NCBI RefSeq assembly: GCF_904846605.1
Contig: NZ_CAJHBI010000035.1
Coordinates: forward strand, 1-32,040
Source: Psychrobacter sp. 72-O-c
GTDB lineage: Bacteria > Pseudomonadota > Gammaproteobacteria > Pseudomonadales > Moraxellaceae
Direction of reading: 5' to 3'
Length of the DNA: 32,040 nt
Part shown: positions 1 through 8,437 of the stretch, in pieces
Layout of the letters: each line of letters opens with the position of its first letter
Numbering within the stretch: position 1 is the stretch's first letter
Translations under genes and position numbers: made by a program
The notes under the pieces: generated by a model
What the model was told of the DNA's origin: nothing
Seen by the model: only the letters and a program-made list of their open reading frames with translations
Database searches by the model: none

Positions 1-1
1 T

Positions 2-259
2 GGTAAGGAGTTTGCTGAGCATAAAGAGGTGAAAGAACGCCTCTACAGTATGTTCTACTTCGCTGATACTTATGCGTCATGGCAAAGAGGAACAAACGAG
101 AATACCAATGGTCTAATCAGAGAGTACTTGCCTAAAGGCTGTGATTTCAGACAAGTATCTGATGATGAGGTACAAGCCATTGAGGACAGATTAAATAGCA
201 GACCAAGAAAACGATTGGGATTCAAAACACCGAATCAGATATTCTATAACATCATTTAG
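2..259 (+). CDS. IS30-family transposase, C-terminal part (cut by window start)
   Basis: The frame is open from base 2 and encodes the last 85 residues of an IS30-type DDE transposase, so the gene begins outside the window. The visible motifs are GKEFAEH, which is the stretch just after the second catalytic Asp, and WQRGTNENTNGL with the catalytic Glu in NENTNGL. Next come REYLPKGCDF and the tail NSRPRKRLGFKTPNQIF, typical of the end of this family. An internal GTG at 29 is not a natural start because the conserved frame continues upstream. The enzyme cuts and joins IS ends in the cytoplasm. A likely right terminal repeat follows the stop codon. Whether the whole element is intact cannot be seen. 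Confidence 0.9.
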   Translation, partial: GKEFAEHKEVKERLYSMFYFADTYASWQRGTNENTNGLIREYLPKGCDFRQVSDDEVQAIEDRLNSRPRKRLGFKTPNQIFYNII

Positions 260-260
260 C

Positions 261-286
261 GTTGCACTTGGTGTGTTAATCTAAGA
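261..286. repeat. Probable right terminal inverted repeat of the IS30-family element
   Basis: The sequence GTTGCACTTGGTGTGTTAAT and the next few bases follow the transposase stop directly, where IS30 elements carry their right end. The left end lies outside the window, so the repeat cannot be paired here. The call rests on position and on general resemblance to IS30-type ends. Confidence 0.4.
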
Positions 287-448
287 ATAGAAAAAAATTA
301 ATAGTAGAACCTTATTGCGATGAGCTAAGATTATTTAGAAATAGTATGACTCTTAGATCAGAATAATCACAATTAATCATTATTGTTTAATAACAACCAA
401 GAGTAATTTTTCGTTTAAATTTAATTCATGGAAAAATCGGAGTATTTG

Positions 449-1294
449 ATGCCTCTTCAAATGGCAAGCGAACTTAGGTTCCCTATGGGTGCAACGACAC
501 CTTTAAGTGACAACACTGTAAATGATTTCACGTCATTGATTAGAAAAGTATCAGGTCCAATGGGTCATCAGCAGGTAATAGAGGTATTTAAACAACATTT
601 TTGCAAAGTTTCTAACGATTATTATTCACGTAGTTCTTCTCTAGAATGGGCAGAATCTGATATGGTTACTCAAGCATATAATGCCGCAAAAGATACACCC
701 AATTTTATAGCGGCTGTATATGAGGCTCTAGAAGAACTAAGACATAAAAATGCTACTGTACCAACAGTACAACATATTAATCAAATATTGAAAAACAACC
801 ATGTTCAATATGAAATTGTTGGCGATCAACTAATTCAAAATGTAGGTAGTGTAGCTACTCCAGAATTGAGTGAATCCGTTTCGACTACAGTAATGAGGGC
901 TTTAGGTGATGCAAAGGCTTTGATAGGTACTGTAGATTCATCAAGTGCAATAGACCGTGCTCATACTGCGCTTCACGGTTACTTAGTTCAACTGTGTGCA
1001 GATAACGATATTGATTTACCAAATAAGCCTACAGTATCCACCGCATTCAAACAGCTTAGGAACTACCATCCAGTGTTAATAGCTTCTGGTAATCGATCAG
1101 AAGAAATTACTAGAGTTTTACAATCTTTTGCTAACTCTATTGATGCTTTTTCTACATTAAGAAATAACGCTAGTCTTTCGCATGTGAATGAACTTCTAGA
1201 CGTTCCAGAAGCGACAGCCACAGTTAATGCAATGTATACTATATTTAAATATATACAGGATTCGATGCACAGAAAAAATATTAAACTTATTTAA
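449..1294 (+). CDS. Abortive-infection family protein (Abi_C-like C-terminal domain)
   Basis: Predicted 281-residue soluble protein with no signal peptide or membrane segment. The C-terminal third resembles the Abi_C domain (Pfam PF14355). It shows RAHTALHGYLVQLC, then AFKQLRNYHPVL, then a helical stretch with DAFSTLRNNASLSHVNE and a final VNAMYTIFKYIQ helix, matching the family pattern of a LRN...H core followed by a V/A-N-A helix. Proteins with this domain are linked to phage exclusion, but their biochemical activity is poorly defined. I prefer ATG 449 because GGAG lies 6 nt upstream; the in-frame ATG at 428 has no clear ribosome site and would add 7 residues. The gene stands alone between an IS30 remnant and the guaA insertion locus, a setting typical of acquired defence genes. 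A strong hairpin terminator follows. Confidence 0.7.
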   Translation: MPLQMASELRFPMGATTPLSDNTVNDFTSLIRKVSGPMGHQQVIEVFKQHFCKVSNDYYSRSSSLEWAESDMVTQAYNAAKDTPNFIAAVYEALEELRHKNATVPTVQHINQILKNNHVQYEIVGDQLIQNVGSVATPELSESVSTTVMRALGDAKALIGTVDSSSAIDRAHTALHGYLVQLCADNDIDLPNKPTVSTAFKQLRNYHPVLIASGNRSEEITRVLQSFANSIDAFSTLRNNASLSHVNELLDVPEATATVNAMYTIFKYIQDSMHRKNIKLI

Positions 1295-1317
1295 TAGTAA
1301 AAGTAGATGTCACAACC

Positions 1318-1352
1318 AAAAAAAGCACCCAACCAAGTTGAGTGCTTTTTTT
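1318..1352. terminator. Bidirectional rho-independent terminator
   Basis: A 14-bp stem with one mismatch and a 3-nt loop (arms 1320-1333 and 1337-1350) has A-runs on the left and T-runs on the right, so it can stop transcription from both sides. On the plus strand it ends the Abi gene. On the minus strand it sits about 30 bp past the stop codon of the guaA 3' remnant, so it was probably the original guaA terminator. Confidence 0.8.
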
Positions 1353-1383
1353 ATTTAAAGCTAACTAAATATTAAACAGGATT

Positions 1384-1554
1384 TTACTCCCACTCAATAG
1401 TAGCCGGTGGCTTGCTCGACACATCATAAGTCACGCGTGATACCTCGGCAATCTCATTCATAATGCGATTCGATACCGTTTCAATCAAATCATACGGCAG
1501 ATGCGCAAAGCTCGCAGTCATAAAGTCCACAGTCTCAACCGCACGTAGCGCAAT
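1384..1554 (-). pseudogene. guaA: Displaced 3' end of guaA (last 56 codons plus stop)
   Basis: This segment aligns without gaps to the last 171 bp of the intact guaA (2666-2836), with 12 substitutions (93% identity). Eleven are at third codon positions and silent; one changes Arg to Ser in the TARF motif. The reading frame and stop codon are intact but there is no upstream part of the gene, so it cannot make a protein. Similarity ends abruptly at 1554/2836. The mostly silent differences show that both copies evolved as functional gene ends in separate lineages before being joined. The likely reading is the original chromosomal guaA end, pushed away when a cassette carrying its own guaA end plus the TPR gene was inserted. 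Confidence 0.9.
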
Positions 1555-1586
1555 TTAAGTATTGACAGCGCTCATACATCACCCCA

Positions 1587-2582
1587 TTACTTCTTCTTTT
1601 TCTCTGCACGTTTTTTCTCAATTAAGGCTTGCGCGGTAGCGTTATCCTCCCACCATTCACCCATGTCCTCCCAGTAAAGATAAGCCTGCTCTTTACCACC
1701 AATTTCTATACCTTGATTAGAACTATGCAGACCGCGAGGTCTAGTATGACGTTTTTTAAGGATTTCATGAGCGATATTAGGCAAGTTTTTCTGTGCTATA
1801 TCCCAAGCTTTTTCTGCTTTGTCTAGCTTATCTTGATAGCAATAAGCCAGTACTTTACCAAAAGCAATATTGGCGAGCATATCCTCAGGATAGCTGTCAC
1901 AGAGTTGAATGATTTTTTGGTATTGCTCGGTCAGTATATATAGCTCTACCAAGCGTTCGCGTATGCCTAGATTGTCATTAGGGCACACTTGTAGTAGCTT
2001 TTCACCTTCCGCGCAGGCCAGCTCAAAATTACCGTTGTCTGCATATACATTGGTTAATTGAAACAACGCACGCAAAAAGGCACGGTTTTCCATGATGCCC
2101 CAAGGCAGCTTACTTTTTTGCCAATTGAACTTTTGCGGAAAATATCGTAAATACAGACGCATACATTCGCGGCTACTCAGCAAGGCCAAAAAGCTATCGC
2201 CATGCTCCTCGCATAAAAACGCTAAGTTAAAATAAGCATCAGGGTCATCTATATTTTCTAATACCAAAAACTCTGCCACATCACGAGCTGCTTCATAACC
2301 ATTTTGCTCCAAAGTCATCCGAATTACTTGAAACGAGGTAGGCGGCTGTTCACCGACCTCTTGCATGATTTCATTTTGAAACTTGGTCATGACCTCATTC
2401 ATGATGTCATTAATATCACGACCCTTTTTTACCTCTGTCTCAACAAAAGCTTTGACTCTTATATTAAGAGCACTACCAGCACTGTCAGCATCTGACTTAT
2501 TACTCGCTGATTCTTTGTTAGGAAAATCAATAACCGAATCTTCAAACATCCATTCATCTTGACCGACATGAATTAATTTCAT
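1587..2582 (-). CDS. TPR (tetratricopeptide) repeat protein, ST7-like, function unknown
   Basis: A 331-residue soluble protein. Residues about 1-75 form a charged, non-repeat region. From about residue 85 on there are helical TPR-type pairs: DPDAYFNLAFLCEEHGD, then ENRAFLRALFQLTNVYADNG, then PNDNLGIRERLVELYILTEQ, then MLANIAFGKVLAYCYQDKLD. The LENR/RALF and NDN.GIR patterns recall bacterial ST7-like TPR proteins. The C-terminus is strongly basic (KKRAEKKKK). The start has GGAG 9 nt upstream. The gene is the only coding sequence between the two copies of the guaA 3' end and reads in the same direction as guaA, so it appears to be the cargo of that insertion. TPR proteins are scaffolds for protein contacts; the partner here is unknown. 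Confidence 0.75.
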   Translation of the reverse strand: MKLIHVGQDEWMFEDSVIDFPNKESASNKSDADSAGSALNIRVKAFVETEVKKGRDINDIMNEVMTKFQNEIMQEVGEQPPTSFQVIRMTLEQNGYEAARDVAEFLVLENIDDPDAYFNLAFLCEEHGDSFLALLSSRECMRLYLRYFPQKFNWQKSKLPWGIMENRAFLRALFQLTNVYADNGNFELACAEGEKLLQVCPNDNLGIRERLVELYILTEQYQKIIQLCDSYPEDMLANIAFGKVLAYCYQDKLDKAEKAWDIAQKNLPNIAHEILKKRHTRPRGLHSSNQGIEIGGKEQAYLYWEDMGEWWEDNATAQALIEKKRAEKKKK

Positions 2583-2665
2583 AGCTTATTGCTCCTTTTT
2601 TATACCACTCTAAAATATATTGTTCTAACATATATCGTTTTGAAGCTAAAGATTAACTAAGAAAC

Positions 2666-4276
2666 TTATTCCCACTCAATAGTAGCCGGTGGCTTGCTCG
2701 ACACATCATAAGTCACCCGTGATACCTCGGCTATTTCATTCATAATGCGATTTGACACGGTCTCAATCAAGTCATACGGCAGATGCGCAAAGCGCGCAGT
2801 CATAAAGTCCACAGTTTCAACGGCACGTAGCGCAATCACCCACGCATAGCGGCGGGCATCACCAACCACGCCGACCGATTTAATCGGTTGGAATACGGCA
2901 AACGCTTGCGCTGTCTTCTCATACCAGCCTGATTTTTCTAACTCTTCCATAAAGATGGCATCAGCAGCACGTAAGATATCAGCAAATTCTTTGGTGACTT
3001 CGCCTAAGATACGCACACCCAAACCGGGTCCTGGGAACGGATGACGGTTAATCATCTTCGCCGGTAATCCTAGGGTAAGACCCAATTTACGCACTTCATC
3101 TTTAAACAAATCACGTAACGGCTCAACCAATTCAAACGCTAAATCATCCGGCAAGCCACCAACATTATGATGGCTCTTAATGACATGTGCTTTACCTTGA
3201 TGCGACTTTGCCGACTCAATCACGTCAGGATAAATCGTGCCTTGCGCTAAGAACTCAACGACTTTACCATCGCTTTGCTCGCTCACTTGACGAGCGCTAT
3301 CTGCGAATACATCAATGAAGGTCTTACCAATGATTTTACGTTTGGCTTCAGGGTCAGATTCACCAGCCAACGCCGTTAAGAACAATTCTTCGGCATCGAC
3401 GCGAATAACTTTTACGCCCATATTCTCAGCGAATACTTGCATCACTTGGTCACCTTCGTGCAAACGTAGCAGACCAGTATCGACAAACACACAAGTCAGC
3501 TGATCACCTATGGCTTTATGCAATAATGCCGCCACTACTGAGCTGTCCACACCGCCTGATAATCCGAGCAATACTTGCTTGTCACCGATTTGCTTTTGCA
3601 ATTGTGCAATACGCATATCGATAATATTATCGGGTATCCAGTCGCCAGCACAATCACAAATCTGATGCACAAAACGACCCAGTAACGCCTGCCCTTGCAG
3701 AGTATGCGTGGTTTCAGGATGGAACTGGAGACCATAATAATGGCGCGTGTCATCGGCCATAATTGCAATCGGGCAACTTGGGGTACTGGCGACAATATCG
3801 AAGCCTTCTGGCGCATCAATTACTTTATCGCCATGACTCATCCAGACATTAAGCTTACCCGCTGCGTCTTCGATACCATCTATAAGGTCAGATTTGCCAT
3901 CGATATTGATAGTCGATGCGCCAAACTCATGCACATCACTGGTGTGAACTTTTCCACCAAATCGCTCTGCCATCGCTTGCATACCGTAGCAAATACCCAA
4001 TACCGGCACGCCTAAGTCAAATACGGCATCATTAATGCGCGGGCTGTTCTCTGCGTGTACGCTCTCAGGGCCACCCGATAGGATAATGCCTTTTGCGCCA
4101 AAATCAAGGATGCGCTGGGTGTCGATATCATAGGGAAACATCTCGCAAAATACGCCAGAATCGCGCACCCGGCGGGCGATTAGCTGGCTGTACTGCGAGC
4201 CAAAATCGAGGATTAAGATGCGGTCTTCTTTAATTGCGGGAGTGGCGGCTACAGTGGTCATAAACGGAGTGTCCAT
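2666..4276 (-). CDS. guaA: GMP synthase (glutamine-hydrolysing)
   Basis: Converts XMP to GMP using ATP and ammonia from glutamine, the last step of de novo guanine nucleotide synthesis, in the cytoplasm. The N-terminal class I amidotransferase domain shows [16 protein letters not shown], the nucleophile Cys in GICYGMQ (near residue 96) and the His/Glu pair in QFHPET (near 186-188). The ATP-pyrophosphatase domain follows, with the P-loop motif LSGGVDSS near 239-246. The dimerisation domain ends in the usual PPATIEWE. The length of 536 residues is close to normal, with a slightly long N-terminus. The start could be ATG 4276 or ATG 4261 (MTTVAATP); neither has a strong ribosome site. The last 171 bp appear to have come with an inserted cassette, restoring a complete gene. 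No terminator is visible between it and the downstream TPR gene, so read-through is likely. Confidence 0.97.
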   Translation of the reverse strand: MDTPFMTTVAATPAIKEDRILILDFGSQYSQLIARRVRDSGVFCEMFPYDIDTQRILDFGAKGIILSGGPESVHAENSPRINDAVFDLGVPVLGICYGMQAMAERFGGKVHTSDVHEFGASTINIDGKSDLIDGIEDAAGKLNVWMSHGDKVIDAPEGFDIVASTPSCPIAIMADDTRHYYGLQFHPETTHTLQGQALLGRFVHQICDCAGDWIPDNIIDMRIAQLQKQIGDKQVLLGLSGGVDSSVVAALLHKAIGDQLTCVFVDTGLLRLHEGDQVMQVFAENMGVKVIRVDAEELFLTALAGESDPEAKRKIIGKTFIDVFADSARQVSEQSDGKVVEFLAQGTIYPDVIESAKSHQGKAHVIKSHHNVGGLPDDLAFELVEPLRDLFKDEVRKLGLTLGLPAKMINRHPFPGPGLGVRILGEVTKEFADILRAADAIFMEELEKSGWYEKTAQAFAVFQPIKSVGVVGDARRYAWVIALRAVETVDFMTARFAHLPYDLIETVSNRIMNEIAEVSRVTYDVSSKPPATIEWE

Positions 4277-4718
4277 CAAGAAGTAATTTGGTGGCCTATT
4301 TTAACAAGTTTAAGCAGGATAATGGCGATTAGAGTGACGATTAATTATGACTATTTTTGTTTTATCTCACTAATGTCTAGTCTATATAAAATAGTTGCTT
4401 GTATTGTGATATGCTAAAAAATTAGCACTGCATCTTAGTATTGTATCTTTTTATAGTTAGCTTTGTATTTCTTCATAGAAAGTCAGACTTTTAAAAAGTT
4501 AAAAGCACTTATTAGAATACCAATATTAGACTATCAAAGCATGTCTAGAGCTGCGCTATATTGTTATAGCTCTAATAGAGACTATTTACGGATTACATTC
4601 ACCACTTAGCTTTCAGCAGGTTTACCAGCAAGAAAATTGCTCCCTACATTGTTCAAATCCCAATTATAATAAATAGCTATGATAAATAGTTATAATAAAT
4701 CGACAGGTTATATCCTCT
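4277..4718. other. AT-rich divergent intergenic region between guaA and the flavoprotein gene
   Basis: About 440 bp without a plausible gene. It must hold the promoters for guaA (minus) and the flavoprotein gene (plus). Short palindromes are visible: TGCTAA-AAAA-TTAGCA at 4412-4427, and TAGAGCT...AGCTCTA at 4546-4574. Several TATAAT-like boxes lie just before 4719, but none has a well spaced -35 box, so I assign no promoter. Confidence 0.5.
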
Positions 4719-6470
4719 ATGAGCAAAATTAAATCTCTTATTCGTAAAACCTCTAAGCCTGCCTCTGCTGTAGTAACGTCTACTACTCAGAATACTAACA
4801 GTACCGATATAGATACCGCCTCAAAAAGCAATACGCCCGTCAATACACCCATAGAGCAGACCCGCTGGAATGGCTGGGGCAATGTGAATATCAATAAAAA
4901 AGTATCGACACACGGTGCGAAATTGATTAAATCACACATCGGCAAAACCAAAAAACTATCGTCTGTTAGCCTACAAGAGGTGCTCAAAAAGGTACCCAAA
5001 TCACGCTTGCCCGCTGCCATCACTAACCTCGACATGGTCTCTATCGATAATGAAGATAGACTCAGACACGCCCGTGGGCAAAGCTTTCCTGACTGGATAG
5101 CCATGCATGGCGGCGAATTCAAGGTATTCCCTGATGGGGTAGCAATGCCCCAAAGCACCAGCGATGTCGAGACCTTGCTGCAATTGGCACGCGAACACGA
5201 TCTTATCGTTATCCCTTATGGTGGCGGCACTTCAGTGGTCGGGCATATCAATCCACCAAAGGATTCACGCCCCGTATTGACAGTAGCGATGAGCAAAATG
5301 GATCAGCTCATCGACTTGGATTTTGAGAGCCAAATTGCCACCTTTGGCGCAGGCTCGCAGGGGCCAGCAGTTGAGGCGCAACTGGACGAGCACGGCTATC
5401 GGTTGGGGCATTACCCGCAGTCTTGGGAGCTATCGACACTCGGCGGCTGGGTTGCTGCCCGCTCTAGTGGTCAGCAGTCATTAGGCTATGGGCGTATCGA
5501 GCAAATGTTTGCTGGTGGTACTTTGGTGACGCCGCAAGGGGTGCTGAATATCGCTGATATCCCAGCTTCATCAGCAGGTCCTGACCTGCGTGAGATGGTG
5601 ATGGGCACTGAAGGTCGCGCAGGTATTTTTACTGAAGTCAAAATGCGCGTTCAGCCTCAGCCTGAAGAAGAGCTATTCAAAGTTGTATTTTTGCCCAACT
5701 GGAAAGCGGGTAAGGCCGTGCTAAGACAAGCGGTACAAAAAAATATCCGCCTCTCTATGCTACGTTTGAGCAATGCTGTCGAGACCGACGCCCATCTACA
5801 CTTGGGTACGAGTCCCAGTCAGTTTTTGGCCATTAGCACTTATCTAAAAGCACGCGGGCTAGACTCGCAAAAAGTAATGCTCACTTATGGGGTAACGGGC
5901 GATAAAGCGCAGAATAAATTGGCACTTAATCAGTTCAAACAGCTATTAAAGCAGCAAAATAGTGTCACCGGTAAAATAACCGATATCATGGGTAGTGTGT
6001 GGGCACATGGACGCTTCAAATTCCCTTATTTGCGCGGCACATTGTGGGAAAAAGGCATCATGGTCGATACCTTTGAGACCGCGACCAACTGGAATAATAT
6101 CGACGAACAGATGCAACAGATGCAAGAAGCGGTGCAAACTTCTCTGTCAGATGAAGGCGAAGAAGTGATGGTATTCACTCATATCTCGCATGTCTATAAG
6201 CAAGGCGCTAGTCTTTATACCACCTACTTTTTTAGAGCTGGCAAAGACCACACTAGTACGCTCACCCGCTGGCAAAAAATCAAACATGCCGCCAGTTTAA
6301 GTCTGGCCAATGGCACAGCCACGATATCGCATCAACATGGCGTTGGCCGTGATCACGCCCCTTACCTTGCTGCCGAAAAGGGCGAGCTTGGTATTCAGGT
6401 GACCAAAGATATGCTCAAAAGCTTAGATCCCGAAAAGCGTATGAATCCGGGCGCTTTGCTCGAAGACTAG
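4719..6470 (+). CDS. FAD-binding oxidase of the alkyl-dihydroxyacetonephosphate synthase type
   Basis: A 583-residue flavoprotein of the VAO/PCMH fold. Residues 1-45 are low-complexity, rich in Ser/Thr. RWNGWG at 49-54 matches the conserved N-terminal motif of alkyl-DHAP synthases (AGPS). The FAD-binding domain has PYGGGTSVVGH at 167-176, then GHYPQSWELSTLGGWVA and R.SGQQSLGYG, all AGPS-like (compare GH.PDS.EFST.GGW in the family). The C-terminal cap ends with ISHQHGVGRDH, where AGPS enzymes carry a His-rich active-site loop; here it is His-Gln-His (538-540). Family knowledge: AGPS swaps the acyl chain of acyl-DHAP for a fatty alcohol to form an ether bond. Whether this enzyme makes or breaks ether lipids, or oxidises another hydroxy acid, cannot be decided from sequence. 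A GlpD-like and an FGGY kinase gene follow on the same strand. Confidence 0.8.
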   Translation: MSKIKSLIRKTSKPASAVVTSTTQNTNSTDIDTASKSNTPVNTPIEQTRWNGWGNVNINKKVSTHGAKLIKSHIGKTKKLSSVSLQEVLKKVPKSRLPAAITNLDMVSIDNEDRLRHARGQSFPDWIAMHGGEFKVFPDGVAMPQSTSDVETLLQLAREHDLIVIPYGGGTSVVGHINPPKDSRPVLTVAMSKMDQLIDLDFESQIATFGAGSQGPAVEAQLDEHGYRLGHYPQSWELSTLGGWVAARSSGQQSLGYGRIEQMFAGGTLVTPQGVLNIADIPASSAGPDLREMVMGTEGRAGIFTEVKMRVQPQPEEELFKVVFLPNWKAGKAVLRQAVQKNIRLSMLRLSNAVETDAHLHLGTSPSQFLAISTYLKARGLDSQKVMLTYGVTGDKAQNKLALNQFKQLLKQQNSVTGKITDIMGSVWAHGRFKFPYLRGTLWEKGIMVDTFETATNWNNIDEQMQQMQEAVQTSLSDEGEEVMVFTHISHVYKQGASLYTTYFFRAGKDHTSTLTRWQKIKHAASLSLANGTATISHQHGVGRDHAPYLAAEKGELGIQVTKDMLKSLDPEKRMNPGALLED

Positions 6471-6608
6471 CACTGCTGTTTGGTTAAAGCTGCTTGGCTA
6501 AATTGGTTGGTTTGACTAAATTGGCCGAGCTAATCCAAGTTAAGCCAAACCTATATCACCCTTTGATCGTTAGCGCACCACCATTAGGCGTCTTGAGATG
6601 AGTAGTTT

Positions 6609-8273
6609 ATGAACCAAACCAAACAATACCAACAGCGCCAGCAAGCATTAACTCCCCTATCACGCGCTAAACCATGGGATATGCTGATCATCGGTGGCGG
6701 TATTACTGGTGCTGGGATTGCTCGAGAAGCCGTGCGACAAGGCTTAGCCGTTTTATTAATTGAGCAAAAAGACTTTGCTTGGGGCACCTCCAGCCGCTCT
6801 AGTAAGATGGTACATGGCGGGCTACGCTATATTGCATCAGGCGACTTCAAGACTACCTTGCTCAGCGTACGCGAGCGTGAACGAATGCTCAACGAGGCCG
6901 GCGGCTTGGTTGAAGAAATGCACTTCATCATGCCGCATTATAAAGGTAAGTTTCCACCACCGTGGATATTTAATAACCTACTAAGGTTATACGATAAGCT
7001 GGCTGGCCAGCGCTATTTCAAGTATTTTAAAAAAGACGCTTTTTCAAGTTTTGATCCTGGTATCAAGCAACATAATTTTTTGGGTGCCAGTCAGTTTAGT
7101 GACGCGGTGACCGATGACTCACGCCTTGTAATGCGCGTGCTAGACGAAGCTATTCATGAAGGCGCTTGCGCTATTAACTACCTTAAGGCTGAGTCGTTAA
7201 TTACGGATGATCAAGGCTTGGTCGTGGGCGCTAACCTAGCAGACACCTCTTCTCAAAATAACAGTCATACTTACGAGGTCCATGCAAAAGTGGTGGTCAG
7301 TGCTACTGGTGCTTGGGCAGACAATCTACGGATGCAAGCTACCAACCAGACTGAGCAAACATTTCACAAGCAAATTCGTCCGTCTCGGGGCAGTCATTTG
7401 GTGGTCAGTCAAGAGCGCCTTCCTATCAAGCAAGCCTATACCTTATTGCACCCGGTCGATAAAAGGGCATTTTTTGTCTTTCCATGGGAGACCCGATCGG
7501 TCATTGGTACTACCGACTTGGACCATCCAACATTAGGGGATGAAGAGGTCGGAATCACTAGCGCAGAGCTGGATTATTTATTGATAGGGGCAAACGATCT
7601 CTTTAATAATGCCAACCTGACCAAAGATGATGTGATCAGCACTTGGGCGGGGGTGCGTCCGCTTATTTCAGAGGGCGGCGATGGCAAGCGAGTCAGCCCC
7701 AGTAAAGAAAAGCGCGACCATAGCGTGTGGCTGGATAATAACTTAGTGACCGTTAGTGGTGGCAAGCTTACGACCTTCCGCCTTATCGCACTTGATGTGC
7801 TTAAGATTTGCCAAAAGGTTCTGGCACTCGATCCTGAGACGATTGAGAAGGTTAATAATGACAATGTTATTAATGATAAAGTCTTTAGCAACCAAGCCCC
7901 AACCAGTGCCAAGTTTGCAACGCTACCCCAACCGCTACGTGAGCGCTTGCCAGGGTTTTATGGCCGACAGCTTGACACCTTACTTGAGCTGGCGCATGAA
8001 GATGATTTGGCTTATGTTGCCGACAGCAATACCATCTGGGCAGAAGTCCGCTTTGCCGCCAGTCATGAGCAGGTCATTCATTTAGACGATTTGTTATTGC
8101 GGCGTACTCGCTTGGGTCTCATCTTAATCAATGGGGCGATGACCCCGTCAGTTAGTGATAGGCTTGAGCAAATATGTCAGCAAGAGCTGGGCTGGGATGA
8201 GAAAAATTGGCAGCAAGAAGTTCTGCGCTATAAAGACATATGGCAACGCTACTATCATCTGCCTGCGGCCTAG
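6609..8273 (+). CDS. Glycerol-3-phosphate dehydrogenase/oxidase family (GlpD-like)
   Basis: A 554-residue FAD enzyme. The N-terminal dinucleotide-binding motif LIIGGGITGAGIAREA lies at 27-42, followed by the GlpD signature region WGTSSRSSKMVHGGLRY near 58-74. FVFPWETRSVIGTTDLD and the later STWAGVRPL and VTVSGGKLTTFR match the substrate and FAD-binding parts of the family. The C-terminal helical domain is present, so the protein is full length. Family reaction: sn-glycerol 3-phosphate to dihydroxyacetone phosphate, with electrons to quinone at the inner membrane face. It lies 138 bp after the AGPS-like gene and 164 bp before an FGGY kinase. DHAP is the backbone of the AGPS substrate, so the neighbours make biochemical sense together. 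It could be a second GlpD specialised for this cluster; the true glpD may lie elsewhere. Confidence 0.88.
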   Translation: MNQTKQYQQRQQALTPLSRAKPWDMLIIGGGITGAGIAREAVRQGLAVLLIEQKDFAWGTSSRSSKMVHGGLRYIASGDFKTTLLSVRERERMLNEAGGLVEEMHFIMPHYKGKFPPPWIFNNLLRLYDKLAGQRYFKYFKKDAFSSFDPGIKQHNFLGASQFSDAVTDDSRLVMRVLDEAIHEGACAINYLKAESLITDDQGLVVGANLADTSSQNNSHTYEVHAKVVVSATGAWADNLRMQATNQTEQTFHKQIRPSRGSHLVVSQERLPIKQAYTLLHPVDKRAFFVFPWETRSVIGTTDLDHPTLGDEEVGITSAELDYLLIGANDLFNNANLTKDDVISTWAGVRPLISEGGDGKRVSPSKEKRDHSVWLDNNLVTVSGGKLTTFRLIALDVLKICQKVLALDPETIEKVNNDNVINDKVFSNQAPTSAKFATLPQPLRERLPGFYGRQLDTLLELAHEDDLAYVADSNTIWAEVRFAASHEQVIHLDDLLLRRTRLGLILINGAMTPSVSDRLEQICQQELGWDEKNWQQEVLRYKDIWQRYYHLPAA

Positions 8274-8301
8274 CACTTTTTTATATGATATTAATAGACA
8301 A

Positions 8302-8377
8302 GTGCTACTGGTATAAGTTTTCCGCAGCCTCTGTCTGCGTAGACACAGCAAGCAAGGAACACTTATACCAGTAGCAC
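8302..8377. repeat. Palindromic intergenic element (copy 1)
   Basis: Perfect 17-bp inverted arms (8302-8318 and 8361-8377) enclose a 42-nt core containing CAGCCTC and ACAGCAAGC. The core and inner arms resemble the element at 16818-16896: shared AAGTTTTC, then AGCCTC, a GCGTAG/GCAGTCG stretch, then CACAGCAAGC and a final AACACTT/AAACTTT. It sits between the GlpD-like and FGGY kinase genes and could act as an mRNA hairpin between them. It is likely a dispersed, non-coding repeat family. Confidence 0.7.
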
Positions 8378-8437
8378 GCTATAATCATAGTATTTTTAGT
8401 GAGCTATATATCTATTTCCACATAGTAAAGGACTACT

